A stretch of 64,000 nucleotides of DNA from NCBI RefSeq assembly GCF_000407165.1, contig NZ_KE136480.1, positions 62,001 to 126,000 on the forward strand. The letters run 5' to 3'. Numbering within the stretch: position 1 is the stretch's first letter; each line of letters starts with the position of its first letter. The stretch is from Enterococcus haemoperoxidus ATCC BAA-382 (GTDB taxonomy: Bacteria > Bacillota > Bacilli > Lactobacillales > Enterococcaceae). The position numbers and the translations under genes were made by a program. Positions 7,680 through 17,899 of the stretch are shown here, one piece after another. The notes beneath the pieces were generated by a model, which worked only from the letters and a program-made list of their open reading frames with translations, ran no database searches and was not told where the DNA came from.

Positions 7680-10247
7680 ATGTCAAAAACAAAAAAAAGT
7701 TTATTGGTCACTGGAAGTTTTCTTCTTCCTTTCCTATTATTAATCATACTCTGGTCGATTTTAGGTTTAGCACCGTTAGGAAATAACAATCTCTTGGTAA
7801 GTGATTTAGGTACACAGTATATGCCATTTTTAAGTTCATTGAAGCAGTTTTTCCAAGGAGAAACTTACTCTTTATATTCATTTTCTGATGCCCTTGGTGG
7901 AACTATTTTACCCTTAAGCGCTTACTATTTATTAAGTCCTTTCAATAGTTTAGTCTTGCTGTTTTCTTATGAGCAATTGCCGATTGCTATCTTATTGATC
8001 ATTACATTAAAAATTTCCCTCATGGGCAGCTCGATGTTTTATTATCTTCAAAAAACGTATCGGCAATCAACCATTTCAACTTTACTTTTTTCAACATCTT
8101 ATAGCTTATGTGGCTTTGTAACGGTCTATTGTTTGAATTTCATGTGGTTGGACGCATTGGTTTTGCTCCCTTTACTAGTATTGGGGATTCAGCGATTATG
8201 GGATCATAAAAAGTATGTTCTTTATGCAGTCTCATTATTTTCAGCCATCGTAACCAATTATTATATGGGCTATATGCTCTGCATTTTTGCTGTATGCTAC
8301 AGCATTTATTGGTATTATCAAAAAACAGAACCATCTAAAAAGAAATCGATTTGGCTATTTATTAAAGAAAGTCGTTTGTTTTTCGTTACTTCTTTCCTAA
8401 CTGGGATTAGCACAAGCTTTATTTTGATTCCAGCTGTAGAAGGAATGTTAGCGACAAAGAAAACTAATTTTGAGTGGCAAACATTTTTACCGACACCTAA
8501 TTTTGGTTTTAATTTTCTTTCGCAATTAGGTCTTGGCAGCGTTAATTTTGAATGGCGTTTAGAACATCTACCGACGATTTTTTCTGGAATCTTGATGGCC
8601 TTGCTTTTTATTGCTTATTTTCAGCTGTCAGCTATTTCTAAGAAAGAAAAAATTGGCGCTGCGTTTTTAGTTGGGTTTATTTTCTTGAGTTTCTGGTTGG
8701 AACTTGTCAATACGATTTGGCATATGTTTCAAAGTCCTGCAGGATTTCCGTATAGAAATACGTTTATCTTTAGTTTTTTGGTGATAAAATTTGCCTATGA
8801 AGCGTTTCTAAAATTGAAGGATGGCGCAAGATTAAAGATAGTTGTTCCTTGTATTTTTTCTGGATTGTTGCTTATTGGTTATATTGCTTTAAAATTTTCA
8901 AAAGAGAAAATCTTTTTACTGTCCGATTATTATGTTGTTCTCAGTCTATTTAGTATTTGGTTGATATTTGGTTTAATTGTCTTAATTCAAAAAATGCACG
9001 GCTCAAAAAGAAGCGGCCTTTATGTACTATTATTCCTAGTCGTTTGTTCTGAATTAGTCTTTAATTTTTGGATCAGCTTTAAGGATATTCCATTTGGAAA
9101 CCAAGAAAAATTTGCACAAACCTATAAAATTCAGGATAGAATCATTTCTGATTTACAAAATAAACATCCTCATTTATTCAGGATAAAACAAACGATTGAT
9201 TCCGATGATGCAGGTTATAATGAAAAAAATAATGGCTACAATAATCCAATTTTATATGGCTATGCTGGTGTTTCCAGCTATACCTCTACTCTAGATGCTA
9301 AAACCCAAGATACGTTACATGCTTTAGGTTTATATCAAAAAAATGACCGTAGAATCGCTTATGTGGATGAGTCGAAAGTTATCAACTTACTTTTAAATGT
9401 GAACTATCAGCTCACACCAGAAATTAAGTCATACCAAGAGAATAGTTCAAGTGATCCTTCAACAAATGTTTATGAAAATGAAGAAGCAATTGGCATGGGC
9501 TTTTTGGTCCCACAGAAATTCGGTGACCTTAAATTAGCTAACGATCAGCCTCTAAAAAATCAGGAAATGATTCTACAACAGATCCAAGAAAATAAACAAG
9601 GTTATTTTCAAGAAACACAAAAAGTAGCTTGGACAACTCAAGTAGACAATCAATACACACTCACTACAAAAACAACAACAGATGGTGAACTTTATCTTTT
9701 TGCACCAGAAATCGACTGGAAAAAGATCACTTCTTTTAAAGTAAATGGGGGAAAAATCCAGCCTGCGGTTTATATCGCAACAAATCAATTATTTAATCTT
9801 GGCTACTTCAAAAAAGATGACGTTGTTCAATTACAACTTGAATCTGAAAAAGAGCTTGAAGAAAAAACAATTGAATTAAAAACCTTACAAGAAGAAACCT
9901 TTGATTCATTAATTACCAAACAAAAGTCTAAAGCGATTCAGCTTGAAGAAGAAGTCTCAGGTACTTTGACTGGAAAAATCACCGTAACTGATCCAGAAAA
10001 TTCATTGCTTTACTTGGCGATTCCCTATGATAAAAATTGGCAGATCACAGTCGATGGCAAAAAGGTCAAAGCTAAGTCGGTTTTAGGTAATTTTACTGGG
10101 ATTGAATTAACTTCTGGTAAGCATCAAATTAAAATGCATTACCAACAACGAAACTTTATTATAGGAGTTTTGATTAGCATTTCTGTTCTTTTGAGCGTAT
10201 TATTTTATCAACTAATAAAATACTTTACACGACAAAAATCAACCTAA
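7680..10247 (+). CDS. YfhO-family multi-spanning membrane protein
   Basis: An 855-residue integral membrane protein. The first roughly 450 residues are a series of hydrophobic helices with the family segments SDLGTQYMPFLSSL and NFMWLDALVLLPL; the C-terminal part is a large extracytoplasmic domain ending in one more helix (about 825-845) and a basic tail. YfhO proteins are GT-C-like and linked to glycosylation of teichoic acids with lipid-linked sugars in Bacillus. That role is knowledge of the family; the donor and acceptor here are unknown. GAGGAG precedes the ATG, and the next gene follows 21 bases on. Confidence 0.85.
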   Translation: MSKTKKSLLVTGSFLLPFLLLIILWSILGLAPLGNNNLLVSDLGTQYMPFLSSLKQFFQGETYSLYSFSDALGGTILPLSAYYLLSPFNSLVLLFSYEQLPIAILLIITLKISLMGSSMFYYLQKTYRQSTISTLLFSTSYSLCGFVTVYCLNFMWLDALVLLPLLVLGIQRLWDHKKYVLYAVSLFSAIVTNYYMGYMLCIFAVCYSIYWYYQKTEPSKKKSIWLFIKESRLFFVTSFLTGISTSFILIPAVEGMLATKKTNFEWQTFLPTPNFGFNFLSQLGLGSVNFEWRLEHLPTIFSGILMALLFIAYFQLSAISKKEKIGAAFLVGFIFLSFWLELVNTIWHMFQSPAGFPYRNTFIFSFLVIKFAYEAFLKLKDGARLKIVVPCIFSGLLLIGYIALKFSKEKIFLLSDYYVVLSLFSIWLIFGLIVLIQKMHGSKRSGLYVLLFLVVCSELVFNFWISFKDIPFGNQEKFAQTYKIQDRIISDLQNKHPHLFRIKQTIDSDDAGYNEKNNGYNNPILYGYAGVSSYTSTLDAKTQDTLHALGLYQKNDRRIAYVDESKVINLLLNVNYQLTPEIKSYQENSSSDPSTNVYENEEAIGMGFLVPQKFGDLKLANDQPLKNQEMILQQIQENKQGYFQETQKVAWTTQVDNQYTLTTKTTTDGELYLFAPEIDWKKITSFKVNGGKIQPAVYIATNQLFNLGYFKKDDVVQLQLESEKELEEKTIELKTLQEETFDSLITKQKSKAIQLEEEVSGTLTGKITVTDPENSLLYLAIPYDKNWQITVDGKKVKAKSVLGNFTGIELTSGKHQIKMHYQQRNFIIGVLISISVLLSVLFYQLIKYFTRQKST

Positions 10248-10268
10248 GAACGAGAGGAATTTGCAGCC

Positions 10269-10862
10269 ATGGGGAGAAAAATTCTGAAACGAATTATCTA
10301 TGTACTGCCTATTGTAGGAGTTATTTGTTTCACTGGTCTAGTGGTTTATGGATACTATAAAGGTATTTTTCATTCTGTTCAATCTTTACAGGACTTCATG
10401 AAACAATTTGGAGAATACGCAGTGTTGATTTTTATCTTTTTACAAATGCTTCAAGTGATTGTGCCAATTCTTCCAGGTGGAATTTCAACACTTGTTGGAA
10501 TGCTGATGTTCGGAAGTCTACCTGGCTTACTCTATAGTTATATTGGTTTGATGATAGGTGATGTTATCGTCTATTGGCTAGCACGTTATTATGGGAAACC
10601 TTTTGCCCAGCTTATCCTTTCTAAGAAACGGTATTTAAAATTCGAAAAAATGTTGGACCAGCCTGAAAAAGGAATTAAGAAATTGATGATTGTTACGTTA
10701 TTGATTCCTTTTGCACCAGATGATTTGACGTGTTTGGTTGCAGGTCTGGCTGATCTGCCGTTTAAGGAATATATGAAAGTGTTATTGCTTTTTAAACTTT
10801 GGTCCGTTGCGACTTATGGATATGCGTTGTTGTTCTTGTTTAATCGGTTTTTGATTAGTTAG
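10269..10862 (+). CDS. TVP38/TMEM64 (DedA-like, VTT domain) membrane protein
   Basis: A 197-residue membrane protein with an N-terminal helix, then the VTT domain pattern: VPILPGGISTLVGMLMFG (about 75-92), GLMIGDVIVYWLARYYGK, and the C-terminal LIPFAPDDLTCLVAGL segment. Members are thought to handle lipids or undecaprenyl-phosphate at the membrane; the specific role here is unknown. It likely forms an operon with the yfhO-like gene upstream, which fits a shared function in lipid-linked envelope chemistry (inference). A bidirectional terminator follows. Confidence 0.85.
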   Translation: MGRKILKRIIYVLPIVGVICFTGLVVYGYYKGIFHSVQSLQDFMKQFGEYAVLIFIFLQMLQVIVPILPGGISTLVGMLMFGSLPGLLYSYIGLMIGDVIVYWLARYYGKPFAQLILSKKRYLKFEKMLDQPEKGIKKLMIVTLLIPFAPDDLTCLVAGLADLPFKEYMKVLLLFKLWSVATYGYALLFLFNRFLIS

Positions 10863-10868
10863 AACAAT

Positions 10869-10916
10869 TAAAAAAGACAGAAATGGCATAAAAAATGTCA
10901 TTCCTGTCTTTTTTGT
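10869..10916. terminator. bidirectional terminator between TVP38-type gene and valS
   Basis: AAAAAAGACAG...CTGTCTTTTTT with inner imperfect pairing ATGGCA/TGTCAT; A-run on one side and T-run on the other, serving two convergent genes. Confidence 0.85.
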
Positions 10917-10919
10917 TTA

Positions 10920-13565
10920 TTAATTCACTGTACGTAATTGTGCAATTCGTTCTTTCACAACTACTTGTTTCTCTAAATAATCTTTCTCTTTAGCTTTTTC
11001 TGCTTCCACAACATCATTTGGCGCATTAGAAACGAAGCGTTCATTCGCTAATTTTCCTTGAACACGTTTGACCTCTTGCGTCCATTTATCCAATTCTTTC
11101 TCTAAACGGGCTATTTCTTCTTCCACATTGATCAAGCCAGCTAATGGCAGATACAGCTCTGCTCCAGTTAGAACAGCTGACATCGCTAATTCGGGTGCAA
11201 TAATGTCACTTGCAATCGTTAATTCTTCTGGATTACAGAAGCGCTCGATGTAGTTTGTGTTTTCGATTAAAAATTTATCAACTGCTTCATCATTAGTTTT
11301 AATTAACAGTGTGATTGGCTTAGATAACGGTGTGTTCACTTCAGCACGAATATTACGTACTGAACGAATCACTTCTTTTAAAACTTCCATGCCACGAGCG
11401 GCTGTTTCATCTGAAAACGCTTCGTGAACAACTGGGTAATCAGCAACTACAAGAGATACACCTTCATGAGGAATATTTTCCCAGATTTCTTCTGTCACAA
11501 AGGGCATGATTGGATGCAATAGACGTAAAATTTGGTCTAGTGTATACACCAAAATACTGCGTGTTGTTTGTTTGGCAGATTCATTTTCTCCGTAAAGAAT
11601 TTCTTTACTCATTTCGATATACCAGTCACAAAAATCGTCCCAGATAAAGTTATATAACTGACGACCTGCTTCACCAAATTCAAAGCGGTCAAATAAATCA
11701 GTCACACGAGCAATTGTTTCATTTAAACGTGTCAAGATCCAGCGATCTGCGACAGTTTTTTCACCACTAAAGTCGATATCTTCATAAGACATTCCCTCAA
11801 CATTCATGATCACAAAACGGCTGGCGTTCCAGATTTTATTGATAAAGTTCCAAGAAGCATCCATTTTTTCGTAACTGAAACGCATATCTTGACCAGGTGT
11901 TGAACCATTTGACATAAACCAACGTAATGCATCTGCTCCGTATTTATCGATGACTTCCATTGGATCGATGCCGTTTCCTAGAGATTTACTCATTTTCCGT
12001 CCGTCTTCTGCTCTGATTAATCCATGCATCAAGACATTTTTAAATGGCGCTTGTCCTGTAAACTCTAAACTTTGGAACATCATACGGCTAACCCAGAAAA
12101 AGATAATATCGTAGCCAGTTACCAGAGTGCTTGTTGGGAAATAATGCTGATAGTCAGCTGCTTTTTCATCAGGCCACCCCATTGTTGAAAATGGCCATAA
12201 TGCTGAGCTGAACCATGTATCTAATACATCTGAATCTTGTGTCCAATTTTCTGCATCAGTTGGTGCTTCCATGCCAACATACATTTCGCCTGTTTCTTTA
12301 TGATACCAAGCTGGGATTTGATGTCCCCACCATAATTGGCGTGAAATTACCCAGTCATGCACATTTTCCATCCAACGTAAGAACGTTTGGTTAAAGCGTG
12401 GTGGATAAAATTCTACCGCATCATCTGTTTCTTGATTTTTAATTGCTTTTTCAGCTAACGGTGCCATTTTAACAAACCATTGTGTGGATAAACGAGGTTC
12501 AACAACAACACCAGTCCGTTCTGAATGCCCTACGCTATGATTCATTGTTTCAATTTTAATTAAACGACCCATTTCTTTAAGATCAGAAACGATCAATTTA
12601 CGTGCAGCAAAACGATCCATACCAGCATATTTACCAGCTAAATCATTCATAGAACCATCTTCATTCATTACATTTACGCGAGGTAAATCGTGACGGTTAC
12701 CGACTTCAAAGTCATTGGGATCATGAGCTGGTGTGATTTTTACTACCCCTGTTCCAAATTCCATATCCACATATTCATCAGCAATGATTGGAATTTCTTT
12801 GTCTACTAAAGGTAGCGTAACTGTCTTACCGATTATTGCTTGGTAACGCTCGTCATCAGGATGAACGGCAATCGCTGTATCTCCTAACATTGTTTCAGGA
12901 CGAGTCGTAGCGATTTCCACAACGCCTGTTCCATCAGTCAGTGGATAACTCATATGGTAAAACGCACCTTCGATATCTTTGTGGATAACTTCGATATCAG
13001 ATAAGGCTGTTTTGGCTTTTGGATCCCAGTTGATAATGTATTCACCACGATAGATCAAGTCTTTTTCATATAAAGAAACGAAAACTTTGCGGACAGCTTC
13101 AGACAAGCCCTCATCTAAGGTAAAACGTTCACGGCTATAATCTAGTGACAAGCCCATTTTTGCCCATTGTTCACGGATATGAGAAGCATATTCTTCTTTC
13201 CAATCCCAAACTTGCTCAACAAATTTTTCGCGACCTAAATCGTAACGAGAAATATCTTGCTCTGCTAATTTTTCTTCTACTTTTGCTTGTGTTGCAATCC
13301 CAGCATGATCCATTCCTGGAAGCCATAAAGTATCAAAACCTTGCATTCTTTTTTGACGGATAATCATATCTTGTAAAGTTGTATCCCAAGCATGACCTAA
13401 ATGTAGTTTACCTGTAACGTTTGGTGGCGGAATGACAATTGAATAAGGTTTTGCTTCTTTGTTGCCGTTTGGTTTGAATAAGTCTTGATCTAACCATTTT
13501 TGATAACGGCCTTGTTCTACTTCTGTGGGTTGGTATTTAGTTGGCAGATTTTTTTCTTCTGTCAT
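10920..13565 (-). CDS. valS: valyl-tRNA synthetase
   Basis: An 881-residue class Ia synthetase charging tRNA-Val. The HIGH-type motif is HLGH (residues 55-58) within [16 protein letters not shown]; the KMSKS motif appears as [11 protein letters not shown] (about residue 523-533). The editing domain segment [17 protein letters not shown] and the C-terminal coiled-coil tRNA-binding arm ([14 protein letters not shown] onward) are present. Length matches the family. Expression is controlled by the T-box leader upstream. Confidence 0.97.
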   Translation of the reverse strand: MTEEKNLPTKYQPTEVEQGRYQKWLDQDLFKPNGNKEAKPYSIVIPPPNVTGKLHLGHAWDTTLQDMIIRQKRMQGFDTLWLPGMDHAGIATQAKVEEKLAEQDISRYDLGREKFVEQVWDWKEEYASHIREQWAKMGLSLDYSRERFTLDEGLSEAVRKVFVSLYEKDLIYRGEYIINWDPKAKTALSDIEVIHKDIEGAFYHMSYPLTDGTGVVEIATTRPETMLGDTAIAVHPDDERYQAIIGKTVTLPLVDKEIPIIADEYVDMEFGTGVVKITPAHDPNDFEVGNRHDLPRVNVMNEDGSMNDLAGKYAGMDRFAARKLIVSDLKEMGRLIKIETMNHSVGHSERTGVVVEPRLSTQWFVKMAPLAEKAIKNQETDDAVEFYPPRFNQTFLRWMENVHDWVISRQLWWGHQIPAWYHKETGEMYVGMEAPTDAENWTQDSDVLDTWFSSALWPFSTMGWPDEKAADYQHYFPTSTLVTGYDIIFFWVSRMMFQSLEFTGQAPFKNVLMHGLIRAEDGRKMSKSLGNGIDPMEVIDKYGADALRWFMSNGSTPGQDMRFSYEKMDASWNFINKIWNASRFVIMNVEGMSYEDIDFSGEKTVADRWILTRLNETIARVTDLFDRFEFGEAGRQLYNFIWDDFCDWYIEMSKEILYGENESAKQTTRSILVYTLDQILRLLHPIMPFVTEEIWENIPHEGVSLVVADYPVVHEAFSDETAARGMEVLKEVIRSVRNIRAEVNTPLSKPITLLIKTNDEAVDKFLIENTNYIERFCNPEELTIASDIIAPELAMSAVLTGAELYLPLAGLINVEEEIARLEKELDKWTQEVKRVQGKLANERFVSNAPNDVVEAEKAKEKDYLEKQVVVKERIAQLRTVN

Positions 13566-13631
13566 GTAGATTCCTTCTTTCTATAACGTGTTAGTATTCT
13601 TTTGAAATATCTGTGATGAGCATATAAAAAA

Positions 13632-13880
13632 GCCCTAAAATACTTTCGTATTTTAGGGCGTATATACGTATACGCGGTACCACCTAAATTGTGTCTGACT
13701 ATCCAAACACCACTCATTCGTGAGGTAACGATCACTACTCGAATCATTCTACTACATTCAAATCATCGACTCCCAAGCTACCTTCTTACTGGTTATGTGA
13801 AAATCTTCCACCAAGTGATTTTCTCTCTATAACGATGCCAGTAATACTCCTCTTGTTCATAGTCTTTGACTCATTTTAAC
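13632..13880 (-). promoter_or_regulatory. T-box riboswitch of valS
   Basis: On the minus strand the canonical T-box sequence AATTTAGGTGGTACCGCG lies at 13690-13673. It is followed by an intrinsic terminator, GCCCTAAAATAC/GTATTTTAGGGC plus T-run, at 13659-13626. Upstream is a long stem I region with arms TTACTGG/CCAGTAA and a loop containing GAAGGTAGC, in which GTA fits a valine specifier codon. Uncharged tRNA-Val would favour the antiterminator. The specifier call is inference from position. Confidence 0.93.
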
Positions 13881-13913
13881 ATTGAAGATGAATAGAAGTC
13901 AATTTGAAATAAA

Positions 13914-14405
13914 TTACCGAGCTGCTTTTGCCTTTTCCAACGCAGTAACATAATCAGGTTCTTCCGCAATTTCTGCAGAAATTGCTTCGTAAACTATGTT
14001 GCCTTCTTTATCAATCACAAAAATGCCACGAGCTAAATGTTCCATTGCTGGAATAAATAAACCATATGCTTCGCCAAATTTGCCATCAGTATCATGTAAA
14101 ATTTCCATATCGACACCTTCAGCTGCACACCAATTCGCTTGTTCTTCTTTTGTATTATTAGAAATCGTAATGAATTTTACCCCTTCAACATTCGCGGCTT
14201 CTTGATTGAAACGTTTTGTTTGTAATGAACAGATTCTAGTATCGATATCTGGTACAACACTGATCAAAACGGGTGTTCCAATAAAATCTGATAGATTTAC
14301 TATTTTATCGTTTAAATTTCCTAATGAAAAATCAGGGGCTTTCGTGCCGATCTCAGGTTGTACACCAATTATTTCTACTTCTTCGCCTTTTCTTGTAACT
14401 TTCAT
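13914..14405 (-). CDS. tpx: thiol peroxidase
   Basis: A 163-residue atypical 2-Cys peroxiredoxin that reduces hydroperoxides using thioredoxin. The peroxidatic cysteine is Cys59 in PDIDTRICSLQ; the resolving cysteine is Cys93 in ANWCAAEGVD. Length and start (MKVTRKGEEVEIIG) match the family. GAGGAGG precedes the ATG. The leader contains small hairpins (AACGC-attca-GCGTT) ending in TTTAAATTAGAGGAGG, a layout resembling the leader element before the HAD gene but too diverged to call a copy. Confidence 0.94.
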   Translation of the reverse strand: MKVTRKGEEVEIIGVQPEIGTKAPDFSLGNLNDKIVNLSDFIGTPVLISVVPDIDTRICSLQTKRFNQEAANVEGVKFITISNNTKEEQANWCAAEGVDMEILHDTDGKFGEAYGLFIPAMEHLARGIFVIDKEGNIVYEAISAEIAEEPDYVTALEKAKAAR

Positions 14406-14547
14406 TAATTTTTCCTCCTCTAATTTAAACGCTGAATGCGTTGTTGGTTAATGAAGCTAGATACTTAAGCTTCAAAGCTCACTCAGTTAAATTTCTCTCT
14501 CTATTTAGTATAGAGGAAGGACGAACAGAAGACAAAGTTCTTGCTTT

Positions 14548-15201
14548 CTATGCTCGTTTACTTGAAAAGGTTTCATCAAAATAAATCAATGTCTGTAACT
14601 CTGTTGTTAAATCGATATATTGAACATTCACATTATGAGGTACAGTTACTCTGTCCGGCGCAAAATTCAAAATTGCAGTAATACCAGCATCAACGATTTT
14701 ATCGATCGCCTCTTGTGCAAATTGACTTGGTACCGTGGAAATCGCAACAGTCACACCCGTTTTTTTAACTTCTTCTGCTAAGTTTCCCATTGGTTGGATA
14801 ACAATATCGTCGATCGTTAATCCTACAAGTTCTTCTTCAGAATCAAATGCACAAACAATGTTCAGGTTTTCATTTCTTCGGAAATTATTTTTTACCAATG
14901 CTTTTCCTAAATTACCACAACCGATCAAAGCAATGCGTTTTTCTTCTTGCGTATTTAAAATATGACTAAAAACTTCAATCAGGTAAGGCACATCATAGCC
15001 ATAGCCACTGCGTCCTAATTCACCTAAGTGGGAGAAATCTCGACGAATCGTCGCTGATGGTACTTGGATCACATCACTAAATTCTTTCGATTTGATCCGA
15101 GTTACACCGGAATCTCCTAACATTTTCAGATAACGCAAATACAAGGGTAGTCTTCTTGCGGTTGCTTTGGGCATTTTTTTTTCTTTATGTAATTCTTTCA
15201 T
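14548..15201 (-). CDS. rex: redox-sensing transcriptional repressor Rex
   Basis: A 217-residue repressor that senses the NADH/NAD+ ratio. The N-terminal winged helix (about 15-75) has the conserved SATIRRDFSHLGELGRSGYGY recognition region; the Rossmann domain has GCGNLGKA (94-101). A C-terminal domain-swap helix ends in TLIYFDETF. Targets normally include fermentation genes. A TTGTGAAAAAAATAG sequence near 15277-15291 resembles half of a Rex operator and could reflect autoregulation; this is only suggestive. Confidence 0.95.
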   Translation of the reverse strand: MKELHKEKKMPKATARRLPLYLRYLKMLGDSGVTRIKSKEFSDVIQVPSATIRRDFSHLGELGRSGYGYDVPYLIEVFSHILNTQEEKRIALIGCGNLGKALVKNNFRRNENLNIVCAFDSEEELVGLTIDDIVIQPMGNLAEEVKKTGVTVAISTVPSQFAQEAIDKIVDAGITAILNFAPDRVTVPHNVNVQYIDLTTELQTLIYFDETFSSKRA

Positions 15202-15310
15202 TTTCCAACCTCCTTGTTACTTTTTTCACATATATATAGTTTAGCATGCTTAAAGATCGTGGGCAACTTGTTTGTGAAAAAAATAGCAGGTATTAGAAAA
15301 AACTAATAAA

Positions 15311-15350
15311 AAAGAACAGATTCGATAGCGTTATCAAGTCTGTTCTTTCA
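15311..15350 (-). terminator. terminator of the nifZ-thiI operon
   Basis: On the minus strand, AAGAACAGA-ctt-GATA / TATC-gaa-TCTGTTCTT is followed by a T-run, directly after the thiI stop codon. Confidence 0.85.
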
Positions 15351-15354
15351 ACTT

Positions 15355-16560
15355 TTATAGTAAATCAGAAAATTCTTCGTTTTGTTCGCTCAGTTCAGTT
15401 ATTTCACTAACTTTTAAACTAGCCATTGACCGTGCCATCAGTCCTTCTATATCTAGTCTAGCTTCATAGGCTTGCGCTTTATCTAATTTGGGTCTGGTTT
15501 TTGGTTGAGGTGGCGCAAAAATCGTACAACAATCTTCAAATGGTTGAATGGCCAACTCAAAAGTATCGATTTTTTCAGCAATTTCGATGATTTCACCTTT
15601 ATCCATCGATACAACTGGGCGAATGATTGGTGTTGTGGTTACTTCATTGATTGCTACCATGCTTTGTAATGTTTGTGATGCAACCTGTCCCAATGATTCT
15701 CCATTGATGATGACTAGCCCTTTTCTTTGAACACGTATCGCATCAGTCAAGCGCAACATCATTCGACGTGTCACCGTCATTAAATAGCCTTCAGGCACTA
15801 CTCGTTTAATCTCTTCTTGGATTTCCGTAAACGGTACTTCGATGAACTGTATACTACCAGCATAAGGCGCAATTTTTGCAGCTAGATCCTTAGCTTTTTG
15901 TAGAGCTTGCTCACTTGTGTATGGCGGGCTAGCAAAATGGACAGCTTCCACTTCTACACCTCGTTTCATTGACAAGTAACCTGCAACAGGTGAATCAATT
16001 CCACCAGAAAGCATCAACATACCGCGTCCACTAGTTCCAACAGGCAATCCACCGGCACCACGAATCGTTTCATAAGAAAGATAAGCACCTTCTTTGCGGA
16101 TTTCTACACGGATTTCAATATTTGGTTTTTTCATTTGTACAGCAATTTCTGGAAAAACCTCAAAAACAGCACCACCAAGTTCTCGGTTTAATTCATTTGT
16201 ATCCAATTCAAAGCTATGATCAGAACGTTTAGAGGTAATTTTAAATGTTTGCCCTGGCTGATAGGCTGATTTTATAATCGTTTGGACCATTTCACGAATT
16301 TCTGGCATTGTTTTTTCTACACGAACACTTGGAGAAAAATTTTGAATACCGAAAACTTTTTCTAACTTAGGCAAGATTTGTGCACTGTCCTCACCATTTA
16401 ATATTAGGTGCATCCGATCTCGGTCAGCATGGATTTTGACAGCTGGAAAATCACCAAGTACTCTTTTGACATTTTGGGCTAATTGAGAGATAAATAATTT
16501 TCTATTTTTCCCTTTCGTTGAAAGCTCGCCGTAACGAACCATAATTTCAGTATATTTCAC
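15355..16560 (-). CDS. thiI: tRNA 4-thiouridine synthetase
   Basis: A 401-residue enzyme that places 4-thiouridine in tRNA. The N-terminal ferredoxin-like and THUMP domains (about 1-165) are followed by a PP-loop ATP pyrophosphatase domain with SGGIDS at 185-190. There is no C-terminal rhodanese domain, as is normal for Firmicutes, where the partner NifZ supplies sulfur. The start appears to be GTG (16560-16558) after an AAAGGAT site. The cysteine desulfurase gene lies 42 bases upstream, making a functional operon. Confidence 0.95.
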   Translation of the reverse strand: MKYTEIMVRYGELSTKGKNRKLFISQLAQNVKRVLGDFPAVKIHADRDRMHLILNGEDSAQILPKLEKVFGIQNFSPSVRVEKTMPEIREMVQTIIKSAYQPGQTFKITSKRSDHSFELDTNELNRELGGAVFEVFPEIAVQMKKPNIEIRVEIRKEGAYLSYETIRGAGGLPVGTSGRGMLMLSGGIDSPVAGYLSMKRGVEVEAVHFASPPYTSEQALQKAKDLAAKIAPYAGSIQFIEVPFTEIQEEIKRVVPEGYLMTVTRRMMLRLTDAIRVQRKGLVIINGESLGQVASQTLQSMVAINEVTTTPIIRPVVSMDKGEIIEIAEKIDTFELAIQPFEDCCTIFAPPQPKTRPKLDKAQAYEARLDIEGLMARSMASLKVSEITELSEQNEEFSDLL

Positions 16561-16602
16561 AATTTTTCAATCCTTTTCTATAAAGCTTGATTTTTTATTC
16601 CA

Positions 16603-17751
16603 TTAGCTATTTAACACTAAGAATTTTTTATATAGTTGATTAAAAATAATCATAAATTGTTCCGCTTCTGCAATCGTATTGCTTTCATCTAAGCTAAGAC
16701 GAATGGCGGATGTTGCTAAAGCGTCAGGTACTTTCATAGCGTGCAACGTGCTGCTAGCCATTTTTTTCCGACTTGAACAGGCGCTAGTCGTTGATGTATA
16801 AATTTGTTTTTCTTCTAATGCATGTACAAGCACTTCTCCCCGAATTCCTTTTAAAGCAAAACATAAAATATGAGGTGCAAAGTCAAATGTTTCTTTTGAA
16901 AATACCGTAACATTGGTATATTCCTGCAATGCTTCGATCAAATAACGACGAATCGTTGCAGTATGCTCTGGTTTTTCTGCTTTCTTGTCTGTATACAAAC
17001 GTAACGCTTTAGCCATTGAAACGATCCCAGCAACATTTTCAGTCCCGCTTCTTTGATCATTTTCTTGACCACCACCCGTTAATAGCGGTGCAAGCTTACG
17101 ACCATGTTTCCAATAAATAAACCCTATACCTCTAGGACCGTGAAACTTATGAGCAGAAAAAGTGGCAAAATCCACGCGAGGTGTTAACCATTGTTCTTGA
17201 CTGACTTTACTGATTGCTTGAACCGCATCCACATGAAAATGAATCGTTGGGTAATTTGCTAAGCAGTCACTAATTGCTTTAATCGGCTGGATTGAACCTA
17301 TTTCATTATTCACTGCCATGATCGAAACAAGGATCGTATCCTTACGAATCAATTTAGCTAATTCATCGACTTTCACAAATCCGCGTTCATCAACTGGAGC
17401 AATTGAAAGTTCAAAACCATTCTCTGCGAGTTGCCTTGCTGTTTCAGAAACAGCTGGATGTTCAATATTTGAAATAATGATATGACGACCAAACGACTTC
17501 TTCTCTAAAGCTGTTCCTTTTAAAACCCAATTATCGCCTTCCGTCCCACCACTTGTAAAATAAATCTCGTTTGACTTTACTTGGATCAAATCAGCTATTT
17601 GCTTACGAGCTTGTTCCATCAGACGACTGGCTTGATTGCCTAAATCATGTAGACTAGACGGATTCCCAATAATACGTTGGCTTACTTTTACATATGTATC
17701 TAACGCTTGTGGATAAATCGGTGTTGTTGCACTGTTATCAAAATATATCAT
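16603..17751 (-). CDS. nifZ: cysteine desulfurase, NifZ/IscS-like
   Basis: A 382-residue PLP enzyme that removes sulfur from cysteine. The PLP lysine is Lys202 in FSAHKFHGPRG; the catalytic cysteine is Cys325 in TSACSSRKK, a short active-site loop. Other family marks are SGGTEGDNW and HVDAVQAISK. Its place directly upstream of thiI matches the Bacillus nifZ-thiI pair, in which it donates sulfur for 4-thiouridine; I therefore prefer this role to general Fe-S assembly. AGAAGG precedes the ATG. Confidence 0.92.
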   Translation of the reverse strand: MIYFDNSATTPIYPQALDTYVKVSQRIIGNPSSLHDLGNQASRLMEQARKQIADLIQVKSNEIYFTSGGTEGDNWVLKGTALEKKSFGRHIIISNIEHPAVSETARQLAENGFELSIAPVDERGFVKVDELAKLIRKDTILVSIMAVNNEIGSIQPIKAISDCLANYPTIHFHVDAVQAISKVSQEQWLTPRVDFATFSAHKFHGPRGIGFIYWKHGRKLAPLLTGGGQENDQRSGTENVAGIVSMAKALRLYTDKKAEKPEHTATIRRYLIEALQEYTNVTVFSKETFDFAPHILCFALKGIRGEVLVHALEEKQIYTSTTSACSSRKKMASSTLHAMKVPDALATSAIRLSLDESNTIAEAEQFMIIFNQLYKKFLVLNS

Positions 17752-17854
17752 CTAAAAAACCTTCTTCTTTTGAAATTCTTTCCTATTATATACTTTCTAT
17801 TTTAGTAGTTCAACCAAACTACTAGAATTCATTAAATAATAAATTGAAACAAAC

Positions 17855-17885
17855 AAAAAGACGAGACCACAGTCTCGCCTTTTTA
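17855..17885 (-). terminator. ezrA terminator
   Basis: On the minus strand, GGCGAGACTGTGGTCTCGTC is followed by TTTTTG shortly after the ezrA stop. Confidence 0.85.
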
Positions 17886-17899
17886 CATTTTACTTACTA

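Noticed and set aside
13562-13747. Open frame over the valS T-box
   Set aside because: It overlaps the T-box motif and terminator, which fully explain the sequence.
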